A stretch of 64,000 nt of DNA from JAUVPY01 sp034412795 (lineage in GTDB: Bacteria > Chloroflexota > Anaerolineae > 4572-78 > NAK82). The position numbers and the translations under genes were made by a program. Under the pieces are notes generated by a model. It did not search any database and was not told the DNA's origin. It saw nothing but the letters and a program-made list of their open reading frames with translations. This document shows, piece by piece, positions 59,097-64,000 of this stretch (positions are counted from its first letter, which is position 1; each line of letters opens with the position of its first letter). The stretch covers positions 1 to 64,000 of the forward strand of contig DAOUMD010000044.1 of assembly GCA_034412795.1 (NCBI GenBank), in the 5' to 3' direction.

Positions 59097-60857
59097 CTAG
59101 CGGCGTCGAAGTCGGGCCATAGGGTCCCACGCTTGGGCACGCGCCTCGGAGTAGGTGCGCCATTGGCCTACACCCCACAGCAGGGGTGCGATAATCCAGG
59201 GCAGGGGAATCGCCACAAGAGCCGCGATGGTTACCTGCACCAGAGTCACAAATTGCAGAACAGTAAACTTCAAGTCGGGCAGGTACCAGCGGATAGTGGC
59301 TCCGTATTGCCAGAAGCCGACCACGGCCGGCAGCACGGCCAGAAATACAGCGTAGAGTCCATAATCGTAGCCGGTTTTGATGGCTGCTGACCAGTGCCGT
59401 TCGTCTTGATAAATGAGTCCAATCAATAGAACTAGCCCACCGCCCATAACTCCGACCACCGCGTAGCGAATAAGTGTTGCCACAAAGGCATCGATCGAGT
59501 CAATGGCACTGAGGGAAAAGGTGTAACCTCCTAACCGGTACAAGATATGGTATGTAGCCACTGCCACACCCCCGCCAATGATGCACACCAATGTGTGAGG
59601 TCCCCGTTTCCCCCAAAAGGAGAGCAATGCCAGGCACAATCCTACAGTCGTTACTAACACGCGTGGCACTCTCCCGCCGGCAATGCGCGCTGCTTTGGCC
59701 GATGCCATCTCGGCGACTACCTCTTTGCTGATCAAGGTGGCAAGTTCCAGCGCCCCTGCCTGGTTGCCGTCCAGCAGTGTCTGTTGCGCGCCTTCCAAGT
59801 CCTGGTGGATGGTCTGGCTTAAACCGCTCTCACCCATTAGCCTTAAGTAGGCATCGCCCAGCGCCACTTTCTGTGTGGCCAGTTGTAACTGGCCACGGGT
59901 TAGTGCCTCTTCTTTGAGTCCTACCATTTCGTAGAGGGGACGTCCCTGAGCGACAGCCGGCAGCCGGATACCGAGCAGCGCGGCGGCGGTAGGAGCGACG
60001 TCAATCTGGTGCATCGGGCTGTAAGCACCTGGGATTATGTTTTGCCCGATCATTGCAAATGGGAGGTTGGTCAGCTCCGGCTCGTCCCCTCCCAGGTGAC
60101 CGTCCTCCGTGAGACCGTGGTCTGAGGTTATCATTAGCACCGATTGGGACGTGTCCACCGAGCGTATTATCTGCCGCAAGTGGTTATCTACCTGCTGAGC
60201 GGCGCTGGCATAGGCGGCGCTGCCGGTCCCCTCTGCTCTTCCAGCCGCGTCCACCTGGCTAAGGTAGACCCAAATGAGATCGTATTGTGGATCAGCAATA
60301 AACTCCAGTGCCGCTTGTACCACCTGGGCGTCGCCGATGGCGTCTTCCCCTGACGTGAAGACGCTCGCGTCAACTGTGTCGGCCGGCAGTAGTGGTTTCC
60401 ACCCTTCGTAGCCTGTAATGGCGGTGCGCAACCCGGCGTCGTGGGCAGCAGCAAAAAGATGGTCGAACGCTATGGGCCGCTGGTCAGCCGTCTTGGCCTT
60501 TAGAATGGGCGCGTTGTTCAACTCGGGCCAGGTGCCGGTCAGTAGCGTGGTCCAGGCCGACAGCGAGAGAGTCGGGGGTTGGCTAAGCATCGGCGCTGAG
60601 GCCCCGGCTTCGATGAATGCCTCTAGATTTGGCATATCTAGCGAACCGGCCGCAGCCCGTCCCAGCCCGCCGACCACGACCACCACGACACGTTGTGTTT
60701 GAGGTGGTACCTGCTCACCGGGCTCAACCTGAACCACCAACAACGGTGATTGGTAGGTGAACAGCGAGTATTGTAAAGCATCCGCCGCTCGGTATGCGCC
60801 GACTGCGACTGCTCCCAGGATCAGCAAACTAAGGAAAATACTCACGTATTTTTTCAT
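59097..60857 (-). CDS. Membrane protein of the alkaline phosphatase/sulfatase superfamily
   Basis: 586 residues from the ATG at 60857 (MKKYVSIFLSLLILG); the frame is open to 61058 but those residues fit no signal or domain. N-terminal membrane anchor (about 5-22), an extracytoplasmic domain of the phosphodiesterase/phosphatase type (about 50-380), then about six membrane helices. Seen: MPNLEAFIEAGA, SLSAWTTLLTGTWP (nucleophile region), MITSDHGLTEDGHLGG (D-H metal ligands), HQIDVAPTAAALLGI. The first metal Asp expected in the VVxxDGL motif is replaced: the strand reads VVVVVVGGLGR, so activity is doubtful. It may act in lipid or cell-wall metabolism or be a pseudoenzyme. Confidence 0.75.
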   Translation of the reverse strand: MKKYVSIFLSLLILGAVAVGAYRAADALQYSLFTYQSPLLVVQVEPGEQVPPQTQRVVVVVVGGLGRAAAGSLDMPNLEAFIEAGASAPMLSQPPTLSLSAWTTLLTGTWPELNNAPILKAKTADQRPIAFDHLFAAAHDAGLRTAITGYEGWKPLLPADTVDASVFTSGEDAIGDAQVVQAALEFIADPQYDLIWVYLSQVDAAGRAEGTGSAAYASAAQQVDNHLRQIIRSVDTSQSVLMITSDHGLTEDGHLGGDEPELTNLPFAMIGQNIIPGAYSPMHQIDVAPTAAALLGIRLPAVAQGRPLYEMVGLKEEALTRGQLQLATQKVALGDAYLRLMGESGLSQTIHQDLEGAQQTLLDGNQAGALELATLISKEVVAEMASAKAARIAGGRVPRVLVTTVGLCLALLSFWGKRGPHTLVCIIGGGVAVATYHILYRLGGYTFSLSAIDSIDAFVATLIRYAVVGVMGGGLVLLIGLIYQDERHWSAAIKTGYDYGLYAVFLAVLPAVVGFWQYGATIRWYLPDLKFTVLQFVTLVQVTIAALVAIPLPWIIAPLLWGVGQWRTYSEARAQAWDPMARLRRR

Positions 60858-61108
60858 CACAAGTTGGATTCTACCCCCCGCTGCGCCTATGCGCAAGTAC
60901 TCTGCCCACGATACCTCTTTGTCTGTCCTCGCTGATTGATGTATACTTGGATACTTGTAGCCGCAATACGTTGTGATGGGTTCTATCATATGTCCCCCAC
61001 CGCGATTTCTACCCCTTATGGTCTGGCGACTTATACCGTTGACTATCATGCAGTGCAATTTGTACTGAGCCAGACCACCACGCCAATTACTGTCCAGAGG
61101 ATCAATCT

Positions 61109-61540
61109 ATGGGACCTATAGTATGCTCTACACGCGGAGGAGAATCCAGCCACCGCACCCAAGAGCGAGCCATTAAGTTGGCCTGCGAGCGGGGAGATGC
61201 TTTGATCTTCCTATTTGTGGTCGACCCCAGCTTTTCTGAGCCAGTGGATGAGCTATTGGCAGCAGCCTTGGCCGATGAATTGAACCGCCTCGGCAATCAG
61301 TTATTGTGTATCGCCCGGTTGCGTGCCCGCGAGTACAAAGTGGATGCCGACGTGGTTGTGCGCTACGGGGCAGTGCGCCAGACGATTAAGGACTTCCTGC
61401 GCGAGGTGAATGCCAGCGCGCTCGTCCTTGACGTGCCTCATACTGACATGGGAGAGCGGGTTTTTGCTTCGTGCAAAGCGTCCCAGTTTGCCCTGGAGAT
61501 TCACTCGACCATTGGAGTTGAGGTTTTTATCGTAGAGTAG
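61109..61540 (+). CDS. Universal stress protein (UspA-like)
   Basis: 143 residues. A single Usp-like alpha/beta domain: IVCSTRGGESSHRTQERAIKLACERGDALIFLFVVDP, EYKVDADVVVRYGAVRQTIKDFLREVNASALVLDVPH. The usual G-x2-G-x9-G-S/T nucleotide motif near the end is not clear (TDMGERVFASCKASQFAL), so ATP binding is uncertain. It precedes a Na+/H+ antiporter by 110 bases, as Usp domains often accompany such carriers. Confidence 0.72.
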   Translation: MGPIVCSTRGGESSHRTQERAIKLACERGDALIFLFVVDPSFSEPVDELLAAALADELNRLGNQLLCIARLRAREYKVDADVVVRYGAVRQTIKDFLREVNASALVLDVPHTDMGERVFASCKASQFALEIHSTIGVEVFIVE

Positions 61541-61650
61541 GTATTATATGTGTCGTTGGCAGCCTCTTGTTTGCCGTGACCTTCTTCTGGTTGGGGCGGT
61601 AGCGACACCAATCTGATTGCTTTTCCGTCGCATCTTGAAGGAGGTAGCCC

Positions 61651-62910
61651 ATGCCCGGCATTCACTATGAACCAAACATCTTGACTGTCATTGGTCTGAT
61701 CATTTCTGTATCCTTCTTGGGTAGTAAGATCTTCCAACGCTTAGGCATCCCCCAGGTAGTTGGATTCATTGTCATCGGCTTGGCGTTGGGTCCTTCGCTC
61801 GTCAATATTGTCCCCCCAGAATTGAGTGAAGAACTCATATTTATCAGCCAGATTGCCCTGGGACTCATTGGCTTTGACATGGGCAGCCACCTTCTCTTCA
61901 GTGAGCTACGTAAGCTGGGGCGTAGCATTATTTTCATCTTGTTGTTCGAAGCCTTTGGTGCCTTCGCTCTTGTCACAGCCGGTGTCTACGCCATTACCCA
62001 GTCCTGGTATACTGCGCTCATTTTCGGCGCCGTGTCGTCCGCAACTGCCCCGGCGGCCACCGTCGACGTACTGGCTGAGTATGACGCCAGGGGGCCGCTG
62101 ACCACCACCTTGTTAGCCGTAGTCGGATTAGACGATGCGCTATCGCTGCTACTTTTCAGCATCATTGCAGCCCTGACCGAGTGCATGATGGCTCAATCCG
62201 GTGCACCTTCGTTGCTTGCGATGGTGGGGCTGCCGCTTATCGAGATCGGCGGCTCGGTCGTGTTGGGCGTGGCGATGGGCACACTGCTCGACTTCATTAT
62301 GCACAGAATGAAGCGGCGTCACGATGCGATGGCCATTTCCATTGGCTTTGTATTTGTGTGCGTGGGGCTTTCTCAGGCCTTTGGTTTTTCGCTAATTCTG
62401 ACCACCATGGTTATGGGAGCGGTCGTCGTCAATCGTTACCCAGAGCACGGCCGGCACATTCGATTTACGATTGAGCAGGCAGGCCCGGTCATCTACGTGT
62501 TGTTTTTTACTTTGGTGGGCGCGCGGTTTCAGATTGGCTTGTTACCCACTATGGGGTTGTTGGGGATAGCCTACGTTCTGTTACGTAGCAGCGGTAAGTT
62601 CGTTGGCGCCTGGTTAGGTGGCAACCTGGGTGGCGCAGAACCAGCAGTAAGAGACAACCTGGGGTTGGGGTTGCTCTCCCAGGCGGGTGTGGCCATTGGG
62701 CTGGCGCTGTCCTCAGCCGATCGCTTTTGCGTCTTTGGAGAAGAAGGAGAATTGCTGGGAAACTTGGTCCTCAATGTGATCACCGCTACTACCTTTGTGG
62801 TGCAGATCGTTGGCCCTATTGGTGTCAAGTTTGCCATCAGCCGCGCCGGAGAGATCGGACGTGCCAGACTGGAGCATGACCCCTGGGCTTCCGAAAGCGT
62901 ACCCGAATAG
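61651..62910 (+). CDS. CPA2-type cation:proton antiporter
   Basis: 419 residues with GAAGGAGG before the ATG. Na+/H+ exchanger fold, about 12-13 helices: ILTVIGLIISVSFLGSKIFQRLGIPQVVGFIVIGLALGPSLV, LGLIGFDMGSHLLFSELRKLGRSIIFILLFEAFGAFALVTAG, SSATAPAATVDVLAEYDARGPLTTTLLAVVGLDDALSLLLFSIIAAL (discontinuous helix region with the LDD ion-binding pair), GLLSQAGVAIGLALSS. No TrkA-N domain at the C-terminus. Exports Na+ or K+ against protons at the inner membrane. It converges with the CDP-alcohol transferase gene. Confidence 0.9.
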   Translation: MPGIHYEPNILTVIGLIISVSFLGSKIFQRLGIPQVVGFIVIGLALGPSLVNIVPPELSEELIFISQIALGLIGFDMGSHLLFSELRKLGRSIIFILLFEAFGAFALVTAGVYAITQSWYTALIFGAVSSATAPAATVDVLAEYDARGPLTTTLLAVVGLDDALSLLLFSIIAALTECMMAQSGAPSLLAMVGLPLIEIGGSVVLGVAMGTLLDFIMHRMKRRHDAMAISIGFVFVCVGLSQAFGFSLILTTMVMGAVVVNRYPEHGRHIRFTIEQAGPVIYVLFFTLVGARFQIGLLPTMGLLGIAYVLLRSSGKFVGAWLGGNLGGAEPAVRDNLGLGLLSQAGVAIGLALSSADRFCVFGEEGELLGNLVLNVITATTFVVQIVGPIGVKFAISRAGEIGRARLEHDPWASESVPE

Positions 62911-62921
62911 CAGATCTCTCC

Positions 62922-63512
62922 TTATTCCTCATCATCCTCTTGCATCGCTCGCCACGTGAGCCATATACGCTGCAGTGCAGTGAGATTTGTCAACGGCGCT
63001 AGAACCCAAAGGGCGAACGTTAATTGGTTTAAGAGCAGCAGAATGACCAGAATCACCATACGTTCCAGACGGCTGAGAAGCCCTCCCCGAACGGAAACGC
63101 CTAAGCCTTCTCCCCGTGCTCTCGTGTAGCTGACCATCAATGAACCAACGATGGTGGCATAAGTGAGGATAACCTGGGTGTTCGCACCTTGCCTGAGGAA
63201 GTAAATCAGAACACCGAGGAAGATGGCCGCCTCGGCGAAGCGATCCAAAGTCGAGTCAAAAAAGGCGCCAAAGCGCGTAACCCGGTCTTGCATACGCGCC
63301 AGGGCGCCGTCAATGGCGTCAAAGAAAGCCGCCACGATCAACAAAATCCCAGCCAGTCGCAGATAACCTTGCGACAGCACCAAGCCAACCACGACCATCA
63401 GTAGGAAGCCTATGACGGTGATGCCATTAGGCGATATCCCGGTTCGGTTCACGAGCCGAACGATGGGATTGATGATGCCTCGACTCCATTGACGCACCCT
63501 ATCTGTTAACAT
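62922..63512 (-). CDS. CDP-alcohol phosphatidyltransferase
   Basis: 196 residues. Signature D-x2-D-G-x2-A-R-x8-G-x3-D-x3-D visible in FDAIDGALARMQDRVTRFGAFFDSTLDRF. About six membrane helices (GITVIGFLLMVVVGLVLSQG, IFLGVLIYFLRQG, MVILVILLLLNQLTFALWVL). Makes phosphatidyl-alcohol lipids from CDP-diacylglycerol. The basic N-terminal part (REWSRG-like RVRQWSRGIINPIVRLVNRTGISPN) and a glycosyltransferase partner resemble phosphatidylinositol-phosphate synthase operons, but phosphatidylglycerolphosphate cannot be excluded. Start ATG overlaps the upstream gene by 14 bases. Confidence 0.9.
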   Translation of the reverse strand: MLTDRVRQWSRGIINPIVRLVNRTGISPNGITVIGFLLMVVVGLVLSQGYLRLAGILLIVAAFFDAIDGALARMQDRVTRFGAFFDSTLDRFAEAAIFLGVLIYFLRQGANTQVILTYATIVGSLMVSYTRARGEGLGVSVRGGLLSRLERMVILVILLLLNQLTFALWVLAPLTNLTALQRIWLTWRAMQEDDEE

Positions 63513-64000
63513 AATTCATCCCACTTTTTCCTCGAAGGGGAGCTCTATCCTGGTAAGCGGAAACACACTCGGGTACCAAATCTGTGTCCCACACGCTATC
63601 CGGCTCCCGTTTCCATTCCAAAGCTTCGTAGTAACAGTCTAACACTCGATCCGCTACTCGGTCCCAATTGTAGCCTGAGGCCGTAGCTTGACCGCGCTGG
63701 CCCATTGACCGGCGCAGTTCGGGGCGTTGTAATAACTGGATGAGAGCCTCTGCCAGCGCGCTCGTATCCTTCGGTGGCACCAGCAGCCCTTCGGCGCAGT
63801 GAGTGACCACATTCCGATAGCCCTCAATGTCAGAAGCGACAATCGGAGTCCCGGCCGCCATCGCTTCTAGCAGAACCATGCCGAAGCTTTCGAACCCCGT
63901 GGATGGCGCGCATAGGACTTGACTGTGTTGATAGTAGCGTGCCAGTTCCTCGTCGGGCACATATCCGATAAAGTGCACGTCGCCCAGCCCCATCGAATCC
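63499..64000 (-). CDS. Glycosyltransferase, GT4 family (5' end beyond the window)
   Basis: Partial; the frame stays open through base 64000. Visible C-terminal donor domain: VHFIGYVPDEELARYYQHSQVLCAPSTGFESFGMVLLEAMAAGTPIVASDIEGYRNVV with the E-x7-E of GT4 enzymes, GLLVPPKDTSALAEALIQLL and YNWDRVADRVLDCYYEAL. FESFGMVLLEAMA is typical of PimA-like phosphatidylinositol mannosyltransferases, and its partner downstream is a CDP-alcohol phosphatidyltransferase. The substrate is not proven. An internal ATG at 63993 is not the true start. Confidence 0.85.
   Translation of the reverse strand, partial: DSMGLGDVHFIGYVPDEELARYYQHSQVLCAPSTGFESFGMVLLEAMAAGTPIVASDIEGYRNVVTHCAEGLLVPPKDTSALAEALIQLLQRPELRRSMGQRGQATASGYNWDRVADRVLDCYYEALEWKREPDSVWDTDLVPECVSAYQDRAPLRGKSGMNYVNR

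Overview
The window reads as bacterial chromosome, most likely from an uncultured member of the Chloroflexota (Anaerolineae-like). This is inferred from the gene mix and repeats, not from a marker gene. The supporting signs are a one-piece 1182-residue pyruvate:ferredoxin oxidoreductase beside a dihydroorotate-dehydrogenase-like protein, a fused iron-sulfur/molybdopterin xanthine dehydrogenase, a Flp-type prepilin signal, large P-loop ATPase/TPR proteins, and many hairpin-forming repeats built from short tandem words. No rRNA, CRISPR array, transposase or integrase is visible. Three tRNA genes are present: Ser-GCT, Ser-TGA and Leu-TAA.

Layout. 0.2-1.3 kb: a DEDDh exonuclease and two tRNA-Ser genes, all on the minus strand. 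1.4-16.1 kb: an accessory island on the plus strand. It holds a membrane-anchored P-loop ATPase, two soluble paralogues of its ATPase module (the first fused to an OmpR-type winged helix), a STAND-like ATPase, a 1066-residue STAND/TPR ATPase, a GNAT acetyltransferase and a radical SAM/SPASM maturase, closed by a strong terminator. After a new promoter follow a small membrane-peptide-like ORF, an SPFH/band-7 protein and a 380-residue protein that may be an orphan HerA/VirB4-type N-terminal domain. 16.1-16.65 kb: nested palindromic repeats. 16.7-20.6 kb: two glycosyltransferases and a polyprenyl-phosphate sugar transferase (exopolysaccharide). 20.7-30.3 kb: housekeeping genes (M20 hydrolase, endonuclease IV, HTH regulator, macrodomain, RecF, RsmG), a response regulator with a repeat tail, a voltage-gated-like channel with GAF domain, tRNA-Leu and an MFS carrier. 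30.5-35.3 kb: NifJ and its DHOD-like neighbour. 35.6-38.1 kb: THEP1 NTPase, YfcE-type phosphoesterase, MFS. 38.2-42.9 kb: a molybdenum hydroxylase operon interrupted by an MNT-HEPN fusion gene. 43-48.5 kb: membrane protein, RdgB, GlyA with a possible attenuator, histidine phosphatase, a Flp-prepilin/M23 peptidase fusion, RfbD-like reductase. 48.5-59.1 kb: a GntR-controlled nucleoside uptake and breakdown operon with visibly different codon habits. 59.1-64 kb: membrane phosphatase-superfamily protein, UspA, antiporter, CDP-alcohol phosphatidyltransferase and a glycosyltransferase cut by the window edge.

The best candidate for an undescribed system is the 1.4-16.1 kb island. It places several P-loop/STAND ATPases, a winged helix and a possible 11-bp-period operator next to a radical SAM/SPASM peptide maturase and GNAT. 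This recalls, without matching, the actinobacterial FxsB-type maturase clusters that also carry TPR/NTPase partners. A second theme is that palindromic repeats repeatedly lie on gene ends, supplying stop codons, C-terminal residues or internal in-frame codons.
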